Made by a program: the position numbers and the translations under genes. A stretch of DNA of 64,000 nucleotides from Bidens hawaiensis (taxonomy: Eukaryota; Streptophyta; Magnoliopsida; Asterales; Asteraceae). The notes under the pieces were generated by a model, which was not told the origin of the DNA, did no database searches, and saw nothing but the letters and a program-made list of their open reading frames with translations. Where the stretch lies: assembly GCA_021521415.1 (NCBI GenBank), contig JAIQDT010000194.1:1-64000 (forward strand), written 5' to 3'. Shown piece by piece: positions 11,163 through 22,986 of this stretch. Every line of letters begins with the position of its first letter. Position 1 is the stretch's first letter.

Positions 11163-11859
11163 TGTTGGATATCTTGTATTAATAATAACCAGAAAATAAA
11201 GAAATAAGATAAAATTGACACAGTAAACCGGGCTTGTGTTTAACACAATTCCTTTAAAACAGATTCTCGGTCTGTTCCCAGGGTACTCCGGTTCGAAACA
11301 GAATCGGTGCGCTTCTGGACTTGAACACTTGCCTGAAAACAAAATAATATTGCTGTAGTAGAGAGGAAGAAGATGAAGTGTGTTGGTGTGTGTAAACTGA
11401 ATGGCTGGTCTTGGTATATATAGCCATACAATCACAATAATGATAATCAATATTGTTAATGACCATTAAATAATAATAATATCAAATAATGGCTATTAGT
11501 GCAGATTATAAAACTGCAAATCATAATCATTCTCTTAATGATTATTAATTGTATTGACTTGACCAATTTTGAATTTCGAAAAAAAATTCAAAAAATCGTC
11601 TCACGTGGGCTCGAGTTTTCGGAGTTGCATTCGTGTCTGCGGGACGCGCGGGCATGCACGAGTTCGATGAATTTCTAGTCCAGAAACCCAAATTTGCACC
11701 CCCCCCTGCGCGCGCGTAGGACTTGTGGTAAAAACATGTCATAAAGAATTCAAATTGGTGTAAGGGCTCTACCTTATAAAGCATTCATTAATTTGTTCCC
11801 AATCCGATGTGGTACAAATATTACCACTTCCTTCATTCACACACTTAAAACTTCCAACA
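11163..11859 (-). repeat. Probable 5' LTR of the outer copia element
   Basis: On the minus strand this begins TGTTGGAAGTTTTAAG (at 11859) and ends ATATCCAACA (at 11163), giving the TGTTGG/CCAACA inverted termini. A TATA-like GGCTATATATACC lies at about 11413-11425. It sits just upstream of the outer gag start. The partner LTR is outside the window, so the boundaries cannot be checked by comparison, and no classical TGGTATCAGAGC primer site follows. The 3' boundary is the weaker of the two. Confidence 0.55.
11413..11425 (-). promoter_or_regulatory. TATA box of the outer copia LTR
   Basis: The minus strand reads GGCTATATATACC, about 300 bp upstream of the gag ATG and within the presumed LTR. 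This is a plausible core promoter of a dead element. Confidence 0.4.
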
Positions 11860-13099
11860 TTTTTTGCGTGTTATGTAGATCATGTGATGCTCATTCTAGC
11901 TTAGCCTACTTAGAGATCCGATTAGAAGAAGACACCTTGTAACCACCCTCGCAAATATTCTGAAAACAAAGACCTTCCAAATCCTCAAAAGTGTACAACG
12001 AGAACCGACATAATTTTTTTGTTGCATTCGCACTACGTATAATTATCTGACTTGTCGCGATACGGAAGTGTTGTAATTATCCGTATAATATTGGAGGTTG
12101 TCGCGCTAAACGACAGGTAAATTCTTAACCAATCGCGCTACACTAACTATAGGTTTAGTAACCATGACACGTTGCATGCCACATGTCACAACGTGGCATA
12201 GCTAGGGCTGACTCGGCAAGCCTATAAGGTTATCGCGCTACGCGAGGTCTTCATTTTAAGGATATGACGAAAAGCGATTGACATAGAATTCGGCTATAAA
12301 GGGGGGAAATAAAGGATGGATTCGTTTTTCATGTCCACTAATCGCCACAACGACAAACTATCGACTGAGTCATTGCCACACGAACTCAAAATCTCCTCCT
12401 GAGTAAGGTGAGACATTGTGCAATCGTGTAGAGTTTTCAATCTCGTGATTATCGTTAAAGCTTTTCGATTTATACTATTACATACTACATTGTATTAAAT
12501 TAGATACTTAACACCAAGAAGCTCGTAATCTATAAACTTGCAATGGGACATGAGAAACCATTGATTGACTCAATCAAGTATGCACACTTAACACTTAAGG
12601 TATGTAGTACTTTTAGAAATTTACTTATACTAATATTTTGAGTTCTAGTTAATCAGATAACATACTTACATACACATATACGTGCCCGAAGGTACGTATT
12701 ACATACTTAACTTGTTTATCATTCTTCCATATATACATACGTTCATTCTTTCATACTTTTTTTCTTTAGCATACACCGTACGTCCATAACTATTCTTACA
12801 TAATAAAGAGCATTTCTCCCTACATACCTCGGATATTATTAGGATCTGGTACCCTCAATCCTCGGATATTATTAGGGTCTTGGGCCCTTATTTCCATGCA
12901 ACCATACCTTCCTACATTCATTCATTACTTTCATATTTATGTACTTTTAACATTTCCTAAATCATTCATACCACATTCATATAGCATTCATACATTATTC
13001 ATAACACATTCAGATATCACTTAACACTTAAGGTAAGTGTATTAACAAATCACATCGAGATTTACTGGTATGGTTCCTTCGTCAAAATATCAGTAAATC
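11860..13099. other. Intergenic DNA without recognisable gene
   Basis: No coding sequence was recognised. Seen here: recurrent TCGCGCTA words (about 12060-12250), a TATAAAGG box near 12293, and two copies of a CCTCGGATATTATTAGG-type segment (12828-12880). It could be noncoding or LTR sequence of an unrecognised element. Confidence 0.4.
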
Positions 13100-14020
13100 T
13101 CATGAGCATTCACTTAACTCTGAATCACCCATCTTCATCAGCAAATATAACAGTGTTGACTTTCAAATTGTCACCTGGGAGTGCTTCCGTAGAACTTTTG
13201 TAAACTACCATATGTTTTTTCCATCGACTCCCTATGAGCAACAGAATGACAAGTATCTAAAGAAAATTGTTGCTTATCAAAGCTTCCTTGCTCTGGATCA
13301 TCGTTATCATTGTCTTTATTCTTCAATTTCCTCAACTCATCGTCTTTGCATTTTAACTAAAGAATTAAATCTCCTTGACTCTTGATTGTCTCCCCCCTGA
13401 GAAGAAACAACTTTCTTCAATTCTTTTCTCTCAGTATACAAAAACTTCATGCCATGCATCATCTTAAATTGCTCTTTCTTGAGTTCATCACATTGTTGAT
13501 GATCGGCATTCATCTGTGTGCCCTGCAAATGAACCAAATTCAACAAATATACCCTTTGTTGTTGCATATTCATGGTACTGAACATTGCAGGAATGAGTTG
13601 AAATGGTCCTTGGGGTCTTGAAAAACTTAACACAAAAGTAGGAGAAATAGTCATAGTTAACCAGGACTTGGCCCACTAACACCAGTAGTCACTGTAGTAG
13701 CCTGAGACATAATTGGTTTAGGAACAGATGTTGGTGTAGAAGAGATTGTAGAAGTAGTAGGTTGTAGTGTCATTTGTGGAACATATGATAAACAAGGGTT
13801 GATTGAAGTAGTAGTAACCAAAGTGAGTATAGGTGTGGCTTGCTCAATAGTAGTAACCACAGTTGTCAACTTTTGTCTATTCTTTACTGGCTTAGGCACA
13901 CTTTGAGGAACATTTGGTAAATCAAGATATGGATTCTCTTAAATAACAATCCCTTTGCTTTGCTTCTTCCATCCATCTTCAGATGGTTTGTCAACCATAA
14001 CAACTTTACCTTTATCTTTC
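13100..14020 (-). pseudogene. Degenerate low-complexity coding remnant of unknown family
   Basis: Successive minus-strand ORF pieces can be followed with stops and frame changes. They begin with a lysine-rich segment (MVDKPSEDGWKKQSKG, about 13965-14010), then a Thr/Val/Pro-rich stretch (about 13657-13899), then a charged, possibly coiled-coil segment (about 13340-13480). The layout resembles a decayed transposon accessory or gag-type protein, but no family motif was recognised. The right end abuts the Harbinger-like element, which may have inserted into it. Confidence 0.3.
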
Positions 14021-14024
14021 TTAT

Positions 14025-15878
14025 GGGCCGTCCAAACGATGGGCGCACTTGGCTGAATGTGGGTCCCCCCTCCTCAACGGTCACCTAACGGTAACTAAAA
14101 AATTATTTATTTATTTTCTATATAATACAAACCAGTTTTTCAATTTTTACTTAACCAAATATCAAATTTCACTCAAACAAACTCTAAACTCTCAAAACTC
14201 TCTCAACTTTCTACCATGGATCATTTCTCAAATTTCACAAGCTCGAGCTCAAACCCGAATCCAAACCCGAACACAAGCTCGAGCTCAAACCTGAACACAA
14301 GCTGGAGCTCAGACCCGAACCCAAACCTGTGGGATCCGTCTCAAAGGTGGTGGGCTAGTATGCTCGCAAACAACAATGACCCTACCAACCCTTTCTATGC
14401 CAACCAACATCTACCTGTAATGCCTCCAACCATGCAACCATTTCCCAACGATATGTTGTATCGAATGCCAATGCCGTTTATGCCTCCTCCAACCCAAACC
14501 CAAATGCCCCAAACCTAAATACCCGAAACGCAAGTTCCCAAAACCCAAGTAGATGAACCGCAAGTTCATCGCAAACGAAGTCATAAAAAGTTGATGTCGG
14601 TCAAACAACTACCGAAATGGCTGAAAGAAAAAAGAGGGAAGACGATGAGGAAGCGGCGTTGGCGCAAGCGTGGATCGACTCATCCGTAAACTAAATTCAA
14701 GTTAAATCATCAAATTATTTATATATATTTCATGTCTTATTATTTTTTTTTTACTAATAATATGCTTTTATATGTATCGTAGGTGACAGTAAACACAATG
14801 CGGTATTTTGGCAAGAAATACGTAGTAAGTTCTTTGAGATAATGGGTTGAGGTTGCTACCGCAGGGATGATTCTGTCTCTAATAAATGGAAGGCAATGGT
14901 TTAAAAAAAACAACTTCTCCAATGTTCACAATCACATTTCAAACAATAAAGGAAGCGACACTAATAATGCCGACCTCATTGAGACTTGCTTGAAACAATA
15001 CAGGGGCCTTCATGGTCACGATTTCGGTATGTTTAAAATTTGGAGGAAATGCACGAGCTCGCAAAAGTGGCATCCGGTCCCGACATCTTCACCATGACTG
15101 TCCAAACGGTCAAGAACAACGTATACTTCGGCCAATCAATCGCGGTCTCAAGCCGGGTCGGATTCTTGTTCTCAATTTAACTTAAACGATATTGATCCCG
15201 ATTTTCTATTTGATGAGCCGGATGCCAGATGAGTTGGCACGTCCGATGGAAGAGAGAAGTCCAAGGCGGCGGCTAGAGGTGGGGGATCTTCGTCTAGAAC
15301 AACATCCTCGATAAATTCCAATGTGAGCGCGCGGTTTGACAACTTGGGGATTGCACTTAAAGAGTTTCGCAATGAGAAAAAACACTCAAAAAATGAACTC
15401 AAGAAAATGTATGAAGAAAGAAAAGCGATGCATGCGGAATACAAAACAATGCATGAAGAAAGAAAGAAGGCTAAATCGGAGCGACAGCGAGAGAATAATT
15501 TCAAGCTCCTCGCAAAGGATCTCTCGCATCTAGATGGGGCCACACAGGCGTTTTTGGAGAAAAAAAAAAAGCAAGGATAATGGCAAAAAAACACAAACGA
15601 GGACGAGGACGACGACGACAATTAGTTCTATTTTTTTTTTGTACGTTTTTTTTTATTTTTATGTTTTTTTTGTTTTTATGTTTTTTAGTTTAATTTAGTT
15701 TGATTTTTATTATTATTGTATTTTAAGTTTAATAAATTTGTTGGTTTTATAAAAAAAATTGGGCTTCGAAGCCCCCTCACCATAGAGGGACATCTTTAGG
15801 GTGGTGCTTTGAAGCCCCCAGTGATCACGTGACGTTGACGTGGTATTGGGGAGGGGCTTCACCAACAAGGATGGTCTA
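14025..15878 (+). mobile_element. Non-autonomous Pong/PIF-Harbinger-like element (degenerate)
   Basis: A 1.85-kb segment whose ends are loosely inverted: GGGCCGTCC at the left against GGATGGTCT at the right, with GGGGGCTTC-type repeats just inside the right end (about 15760-15860). It contains only an ORF1-type accessory protein remnant and no transposase. The termini are diverged and the 3-bp target duplication cannot be fixed, so boundaries are approximate. Confidence 0.5.
14216..15580 (+). pseudogene. Pong ORF1 / NAM-associated C-terminal type protein, pseudogene
   Basis: It starts with a Ser/Asn/Pro-rich N-terminus (MDHFSNFTSSSSNPNPNPN), then WDPSQRWWASMLANN and an MPF/MPP-rich segment to a stop at 14516-14518. 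After frame changes the typical EEAALAQAWIDSSVN block follows (about 14650-14690), then VFWQEI (about 14800), LIETCLKQYRGLHGHDFGMFKIW (about 14970-15045) and a charged helix RKKAKSERQRENNF toward 15580. From family knowledge this pattern fits plant proteins labelled GST T3-like or NAM-associated, which accompany Pong-type transposases as Myb-like DNA-binding partners. Several stops and frameshifts make it non-functional. Confidence 0.6.
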
Positions 15879-17104
15879 ATATATATACAAGACTAAACAA
15901 GTAAACGATAATACTGACCATAGTCCATAGAGAAAGAATCAACCATATTTTTTAAGAAATAACTATTTATAATGTTTGAATGATTGACAAGACTTAAAAA
16001 AGAGATAACTGCTACTGGAATTATCAATGATAGCTGACGAAATTGTTTGTCTTCAAACCCAAACCGTACATGGTTTTAAATTTGGTTTGAAACTATCGTA
16101 AGCCTACCATGAAAAGGAGATTATTTAATTATTGACAATGAATATTTCCGAAGGCTCACTTTAATAAAACTTCTGACTCGTGCTTAACATTTTGTGACGC
16201 ACTAGTTGTCACTTCTAATTGAGAAAGTCATCGGATCAATCTCAAAAGAGCAATGCTCCCAATTACGTAGTTCGTCCATTGTAATATAATAACCATAACC
16301 AGCACATTTATTAATTATTATATGTGAAAATTTTAATCAATGGCGCACCTTATTATAGTACTGTTGCCAAAAAAAAAAAAACAAATATTTATCTATCAGG
16401 TAAAAGCATTCAAATTCGTTCTATCTCAAACACAGGTGATACCTTCTCTTGGGGCGCTACCCATTTATCTAAATCTAAATATAAATTACATATTTGATAT
16501 TATTTTAACATCAAAATATTTGTTAACATATTTTATAAGAAAGTGATTATAGATATTTAACTAAAAAAGTCCCAATTTGGTGACTGTGACACATCCACAA
16601 GCAAATATTCCATACCATTTATCCAATAGAGATAAAGAATTATATCTTAAAAAATTAATTAAAGTTTAATATAACTGCCGCCAGAAGACATATAAATCAA
16701 CTTTATATAATAAATAATTGGTGTACGTTATAATTCAACATTCTTTAATCTTCCCCTTCGTAAGAAAATTTATCAAATCGATCATTCGAGTTTATTCGGT
16801 TTGGAATTGAGTGATTTTCTAATCTCTGTGAACACTATTTTATTTTGATGTATATTTTGATCCGGATTAGGCAGTTAGTAATATAATGAAAACCCTAAAT
16901 GAGAAATTTTTATTTATCATGAATGCAATGTAATCAGGGAGTAATTAAGCCCTTAATGGATTTTTCCGTAAGTGTATATGTGATCTTGGTCAACGTACGT
17001 GGGTCAACGAGTGAGTAATGTTATGATCAAATGGTTCATTAAAAGACATTAATGTTAGTTATAATATATTAATGTTAGTTATAATATATATGAGTTGAAT
17101 CAAA
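15879..17104. other. AT-rich intergenic DNA, no gene seen
   Basis: No ORF with family features was found on either strand. A small duplication of AATGTTAGTTATAATATA occurs at about 17050-17090. Confidence 0.5.
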
Positions 17105-17130
17105 TACAAATGGAATTAGCGTGCTAATTG

Positions 17131-17516
17131 CAGGCCCGGCTCCGAAAATGCGAAAAAAAATTTGGGTCAAAGACGAATTTCTTTTTGAGCTTTTAATAAA
17201 AGGAACATTTTTTTGGGTTTAAACAATTTAATTCCAAATAGGCTTACTTTATTATGATTTGAGTTGTGTAAAAAAAATTTGTACAAAAATAAACTTAAAA
17301 ATGTCTCAAATAAGATTAGAACCCACAACCTTTTGTTTAGATGTCATACCCATTACCACTAGACCAAGCTATTGGTCATATAATTGTGTTGAAACATTGA
17401 ATATACATATATTTTTTTCATAAAAGTAAATATATTTAAAAAGAAAAAAATCGGGCCTAGCGGGGTGTCGGGCCTGTGGCCGTCGACTACCCCGCCATAC
17501 CCCATAGCCGGCTCTG
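17131..17516. mobile_element. 386-bp non-autonomous hAT element
   Basis: It begins CAGGCCCGGCTCC and ends AGCCGGCTCTG, imperfect inverted ends of the hAT CAGRGCCGGCT type. It is flanked on both sides by an exact 8-bp duplication GCTAATTG (17123-17130 and 17517-17524), the hAT hallmark. There is no transposase coding. It landed at the inner edge of the left arm of an older inverted-repeat element and encloses a tRNA-like segment on the minus strand. Confidence 0.8.
17318..17375 (-). other. tRNA-derived segment with pol III A and B box-like motifs
   Basis: The minus strand reads GCTTGGTCTAGTGGTAATGG (A box TGGTCTAGTGG), then after about 30 bp GGTTGTGGGTTCTAATC (B box-like GGTTCTAATC). The arrangement is that of a tRNA or SINE head, but the B box departs from GGTTCRANNCC and no cloverleaf acceptor stem is evident, so it is probably not a functional tRNA gene. 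Confidence 0.45.
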
Positions 17517-17642
17517 GCTAATTGTGAGAATCAAATAAGGTAATTATATATACAAGTAGAATAATTATGTAATTACGTCATCATAGAGTAATTATAATTA
17601 CTTTGCTTGTATCTAACAATTAGCACGCTAATTTAATTTGTA

Positions 17643-18082
17643 CGTTAACTTTTTCCATAACTTATAAGAGCATAGCCACCAACACTTAGATGGGTAATTC
17701 TATGAATATGTTTAAGTTGGTTACTTGGTTTTAAGACTTTTAAGGTTGGTATTAGAGTTTACGTTGTTTATTACAACTTTGAAAGCTTAGAAGCATGATG
17801 TTAGAACTTGGAACATGTTCAAAAGTGGTTATAAGCTCTTCACTCGTCGCCAACGGTAGCTTTCAATCACTCTATTTCATTATCCGTTTCTTGTAATTCT
17901 TTGTTCGTTTTGTTTATATGTATTCTGATCAATAGTATTATTGGATGATTCAACAAGATCAGTTTCTAGGGTTACGAGTGTTCTTGTGTTGTACGATTTA
18001 ATTATATAGTAGATGTTGAACTCAACTCAGTTCTGAATTTCAATATTTTTGTTTTGAAATCTTCTGTATGACATTTTACGTG

Positions 18083-18084
<2 letters not shown>
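17643..18084. other. Intergenic DNA, no gene seen
   Basis: No recognisable coding or structural feature. Confidence 0.4.

Positions 18085-18158
<74 letters not shown>
18085..18158. repeat. (AT)n microsatellite
   Basis: An uninterrupted AT dinucleotide run of about 74 bp. Confidence 0.95.
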
Positions 18159-18162
<4 letters not shown>

Positions 18163-18849
18163 CATGTTGTCTACAATAAGTAAATTGTCATCTAGAGATC
18201 TATAAAGAACGTATAAATTTTTTGCAATTATATCATATACAAACTCCCATAATTTTCAAGTTGTCAAAAAGATTCTGTTCATCATCATCCAATTATAACA
18301 ATTATTTCTTTGACCTCGAACCATCCTTTTCTAATATAGAATTTCGTTTCTTCATTGGGAATTTTTGTCCTGGTTCAATATTCTAGTTAGTAGAAAATAA
18401 TAAAATAAACTTATTAACAAATGGATTAACGTGGAAGATTAGGGATCGTGAGATTTATTATAAGAAATTGAGGTGAACAAGATGGGTTTATAATATTATA
18501 TATACTAGTAGCCTTACTCATGCGTTGCGGCGATGTTTTAAAATTTGTAATAGACGCGTTAAAGAATTTTACCATAGGCATCCTATAAGAAACAGACATT
18601 AAATCACTAAGGGACGTCAACAATTACAAATTACTATTATATCATCATTCATTGCGACGCACAAAACTGTGTAAAATTAATTTTCTTGAAACTTATAAAA
18701 TACATATATGTAAATCACATGTAATTACTTGTAACAACCCCTCCACAACGTTTGTTATACTATCGACAATTATAAAAAACACGCTCATAAAATGTAAAAA
18801 TGTAGGTGTAAAAAGGAGCGAAAAAAATTGCCTTTTCAATCATTTCTTT

Positions 18850-18950
18850 TACCAAGAGCTGGGGGTCTCAATGGAAGCAGTCTCTCTATTCTTACGGAGT
18901 AGAGGTAAAGTTGTCTACATCTTACCCTGCTCGGACCATACCATAGCTTT
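18850..18950 (+). repeat. Au-like SINE fragment
   Basis: Contains TCTCTCTATTCTTACGGAGTAGAGGTAAAG and CTACATCTTACCCTGCTCGGACC, the diagnostic body of plant Au-type SINEs (CCTCTCTAC...GGTAAGGTCTGCGTACA...CCC...CAGACC). The tRNA-like head and the TTG-rich tail are missing or diverged. Two better-preserved relatives lie at 41940 and 51839. Confidence 0.55.
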
Positions 18951-19876
18951 GCTATTATTAAAATTTACTGAGTACGATGATGATGATGATGACAACAATT
19001 CTTTTACCAACTTGGACATTTGTGCTTTGCTAATGTGTACAATATCACGCATAAATCGTTTTTTTTAACAAAACTTATATTAGAACATAGATAAATAAAT
19101 GTAGTATATTGTATATTTATAATTATATATATATATATATATACTTTTTAAAACCTATAAAGAAAACAAAACAGAAAGCATAAGATAATGTGTATGTGAG
19201 AGTCGATTCTGAGAAATCACGTGCCCCAGCCAAACCGAAAAAAATATGACTCTTAAATTTTAACGTACTAAATAACGTAAACACATGCTTTATATGCCAA
19301 TTTAAGTTAAAGCGATAAACATAAGAATTAGCAAAATCATAGTATAATAATAAGTTTATGACATTCTGAAGGATATGTGAAGCCATCTTAACATTCTTAA
19401 TAACAAATTGGTGAATCAACTCTTCGCAGTTTATGTTCTCTAATATTCGTTCTTTTTGTTAGGACATTGTGGATTGTAAATAAGATTTCAATAACAATAA
19501 TTTTGAAAAACTCCTTTCTACAGATGTTACCGTGATTGTTGATGTTCGAACTCGACTTTGCTGTTATCCCGCCTATTCGTTTCTTTATTTATTTATTTGA
19601 CTTATATTGATTAATTAAAAGTGTTTGGCCTTTTTCAAATTTTTGTGGGCCTATAAGTCTTTTAGTAGTCTAAAAAAGTGGGCCTAGAAGGTGTATGGGT
19701 ATTAAAAATAGTGGGATTATAAACGTTCGAGTATTCTGAATATATAACATCGGGAATTTTTTTAAAAAAAAACTTGTGCCCCTGAAAAAGCATGCCCGGT
19801 CGGGCACCCAAGTAACACGTCCTAGGAGCCGCCCCTAGTGTTTGTCCACATGTCAATGTGTGGTTGGCAAGACAAA

Positions 19877-19878
<2 letters not shown>

Positions 19879-19940
<62 letters not shown>
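19879..19940. repeat. (AT)n microsatellite
   Basis: About 62 bp of pure AT repeat. A 340-bp segment separates it from another AT array at 20290. Confidence 0.95.
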
Positions 19941-19943
<3 letters not shown>

Positions 19944-20283
19944 TGATTTCTTTTGAAAACCGCTTTGAGTTTTAAGAACTCGAAAGAACTCAACGAAACA
20001 ATTTTTTTTTGAATTTTTTTTACACATGTGTAATACGTAAGTGTAAGTAATGTACAAAAAATTACAGTATTTTTTTACACACCGAATAGACTTTTTACAC
20101 ATGTGTAACTAACATTTAAACTTGTGTAATTATCAAAAATACTTATTCTCTTTCCTGATTCATTTTTTAATTAAATTTAATCTCAGCCACATATTTCATA
20201 CCATTTAATTAAATGTGTGGTCCAGAATTGAGTTCTCAAAGTTCTTACAATTCATCAAGTTCTCAAAATATCCCTCTCCTATA

Positions 20284-20289
<6 letters not shown>

Positions 20290-20331
<42 letters not shown>

Positions 20332-20339
20332 CATACATA
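20290..20339. repeat. (AT)n plus (CATA)n microsatellite adjoining a Helitron 3' end
   Basis: AT repeat followed by about three CATA units. The Helitron terminus CTAG lies immediately next to it. Confidence 0.9.
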
Positions 20340-20350
20340 CTAGGCTATAT

Positions 20351-20369
20351 GCCCGTGTGACACACGGGC
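20351..20369 (-). repeat. Helitron 3' terminal hairpin
   Basis: A perfect 9-bp stem GCCCGTGTG / CACACGGGC with a 1-base loop, 7 bases inside the terminal CTAG. This matches the termination signal architecture of Helitrons. Confidence 0.85.
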
Positions 20370-20449
20370 TCGATAAAAATAGATGTGAATATATTAATTT
20401 TGAAATTGTAGTATAGTTAATGATATATGACAATAATATTAAAAAAAAT

Positions 20450-21287
20450 TATTACAAATTTATAAGCACTTCTTTGTATACAACATTTGATGTTGTATTT
20501 GAAAGATTACCATCATTATCTAAAACAACAATGTTGATGCCATCTCGTTTTCTAACTCTTGATAATGCAACATACAATTGGTCATGAGTAAAAACTGGTT
20601 TTTTCAGAAACAAACAAACTCTTGATAGTGACTATCCTTGACTTTTGTTTATGGTTATTGCAAAACATACGGCAAGGGGGAATTGTCTTCTTTGTAGTTT
20701 AATGTGCAGTTTTTTGTCAGTAGATATCAAAGTAATTCTTGGAATATAATGACGATCACCAATATGACTTCCAGATATAATTTCTACTTGTATAACACGA
20801 TTGCCCAATGACACCGCTTTTAATCTAGTTCCGTTACACATGCCACTTTTTTGGTCAATATTTGTTAGAAGCATTACAAGAACTCTCACTTTTAATATTA
20901 ATTTATGGTTTGGCAATCCTGAAGCTTTGATTCCATTAAGAATATCGGGTGAGCATAAACTTTCATCTAAATTCTGATTGATCATCTCTGTTGGACATAT
21001 ACTATCTAAACTTAGATATTATCTTTGATCACCAGGAAATATTGATAGCAACCTATCATTAATTCCTTGAACAACATCATTTTTCGGAGCCAGTATTGCT
21101 CTTTCATGAAAGAAATTTTGCTTGTTGAAATTATCGAGAATACATGGATATACGAAGTCTATTAGATCCTATATGGGATCGTCTGAATCCTTGATGAGAA
21201 GGTCTTCGGGTATATCTATAATTGCTTCACCTGTATTGTGACCACCAATATTACCCTCCCCTATATCCAAGAGCCAGTTTGCAAGTA
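20450..21287 (-). pseudogene. Helitron PIF1-like helicase, C-terminal part (pseudogene)
   Basis: On the minus strand one can follow LANWLLDIGEGN, LIDFVYPCI, RAILAPKNDVVQGIND, LVMLLTNIDQKSGMCNGTRL, EIISGSHIGDRHYIPRI, RRQFPLAVCFAITINKSQG and YVALSRVRKRDGINIVVLD. These are the late helicase motifs (including TINKSQG and YVALSRV) of the Helitron RepHel protein. In-frame stops fall near 21170 and 21018, and a frame break or stop lies after INKSQG near 20632. The Rep domain and the Walker A/B part are absent, so this is the 3' exon region of a decayed gene ending about 110 bp before the Helitron terminus. Confidence 0.88.
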
Positions 21288-22523
21288 TTTTAGGTATGTA
21301 TCAACAAACATAAAGTAAAATCAATGTAGGTAATTGTGTCGATGTGTGTTTTTGGTAAAAAGGTTTGAAAACATGCATATGTCTAAATCAATTATTTGTA
21401 TAGGCTTTTATAACATGGATAATAAACATGTTTTATGGTGTTTGAAGACATCAAAGTGTGATGTGTAGAGAATGAACTATTTTGGTGTAAAGTCTTAAAA
21501 ATATTCTAAAAATAAATAAAGTAAATAGTTGCTTAAATGAAACATGCATATCTTGTATAAAGTTAAAATTATAATCTGAATACTTTTAAAATATCCATTA
21601 TTTAAATCAATGAATCAATCTCAAAAGTAAATAGTTAACCATATGAAATACGAAAACATAAATGTTATTTTCTAGTTTTAAAAAGTAGTTGGAATCAGAG
21701 TTTTGTAATACATATTAAAAAAATTATTGTTTTGTCTTGCTAGAGAACACTAAATGAGGGTGAAAAAAAGACATGTCTTGTAAACACACCGGTATTAAAT
21801 TCTTATAAATTGTTTGACTTTCGTTATGTGTTACCATATGTAACTATTTTAGCTATTTATCAAATCCCATGAACTAATGTATGTGTTTTTAATAAAAGTG
21901 AATGAAAACATGCATAAGTCTAAATCAACTATGTGTAAAGCCTTTTATAACATGAATAATATACATATTCTAAAGTGTTTTGAAGACATCAAAGTAAGTG
22001 TTATGTTTAGAGAATAAAATTTTAATCTACTTTGTTGTAAATCAAGTCTTTATTATTTGAATAATCAAGTCTTATAAAATGTTTTGAATTTTGTTATGTT
22101 TTACCAAATCAAATTATTTTAGGTATGTATCCAATCCCATGAACTTATGTGTTTGTTGGAATTCGTACTGATGTGGGATTTTAAAAATAGTGTTTGAAAG
22201 CATGAATAGGTCTCATCAACTATATGTCAACCCTTTTTTAAAACATGGATAATAAACCTATTCTAAGGTATTTGAAGACATCAAAGTAAGTGTCATGTTT
22301 AGAGAATAAACTTTTTAACTATTTTGGTGTAAAGTCTTAAAAATATTAAAAAATAAAAGAAAGTAAACAGTTGCTCATGTGAAACATGAATATCTTATAT
22401 TAATTTAAATTAAAATACGAATACTTTTAAAATTCAAAATATTTGTGTAAAGTTTTGTTAACATCAAATACAAAGTTCAAGTATGTTAGACTATAGATCG
22501 TTTTAAAAGTATTCGATGTGGAG

Positions 22524-22567
<44 letters not shown>

Positions 22568-22986
22568 CATTTTTAATTTAGAAATGGTTTATATAATAAA
22601 AGTTATTTAAAAAGTAGTTTAACCACTAATGATTATATTAACAAATGAGGTGATTATAAAGTTTAATACATGGTGCAAACTCTTTAAAACATTATTCTAA
22701 TCAATGAATCAATCTCAAACTAAATAGTTAACCATATGAAATATGAAAACATAAATGTTATTTTCTAGTTTATAAAAATAATTGGAATCCGAGTTTTGAA
22801 ATATATATTCAAAAAATTATTCTTGTCTTGCTAGAGAACACTAAATGAGGGTGAAAAAAAGATAAGTCTTGTAAATATACAGGTATTAAATTCTTCTAAA
22901 TTGTTTGAGTTTTGTTATGTGTTACCATATCTAACTATTTTAGCTATGTATCAAATCCCATGAACTAATGTATAAGTTGGAATTCG
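21280..22986. repeat. Internal Helitron repeats, left block
   Basis: Three and a half diverged copies of a roughly 200-270-bp unit marked by TTTAGGTATGTATCCAATCCCATGAACT...GCATAAGTCTAAATCAAC...GAAGACATCAAAGTAAGTGTCATGTTTAGAGAATAAA, starting near 21285, 21850, 22120 and 22935. A longer block (ATCAATGAATCAATCTCAAA...CTAGAGAACACTAAATGAGGG) is present at 21603 and 22700. The last copy is cut by the Sirevirus and resumes at 35171. Confidence 0.7.
22527..22562. repeat. (AT)n microsatellite
   Basis: About 36 bp of AT repeat inside the Helitron. Confidence 0.9.

Larger units (their letters stand above)
17105..17642. mobile_element. Terminal-inverted-repeat element (MITE-like) interrupted by a hAT element
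   Basis: Left arm 17105-17130 and right arm 17617-17642 are inverted repeats of 26 bp matching at 24 positions (core AATTAGCGTGCTAATTG). Without the nested insertion the element would be about 145 bp, AT-rich and non-coding. No clear target duplication was found, so the superfamily is open. Confidence 0.55.

Noticed and set aside
15172..15621. Serine-rich 149-codon minus-strand ORF
   Set aside because: It is the antisense of the lysine/glutamate-rich Pong ORF1 tail.
17318..17375. Functional tRNA gene
   Set aside because: A and B boxes are imperfect, and no complete acceptor stem or anticodon arm can be drawn.
19790..19850. Another hAT end (reverse complement CTAGGGGCGGCTCC)
   Set aside because: Only one plausible terminus was found; no partner end and no 8-bp duplication could be located.
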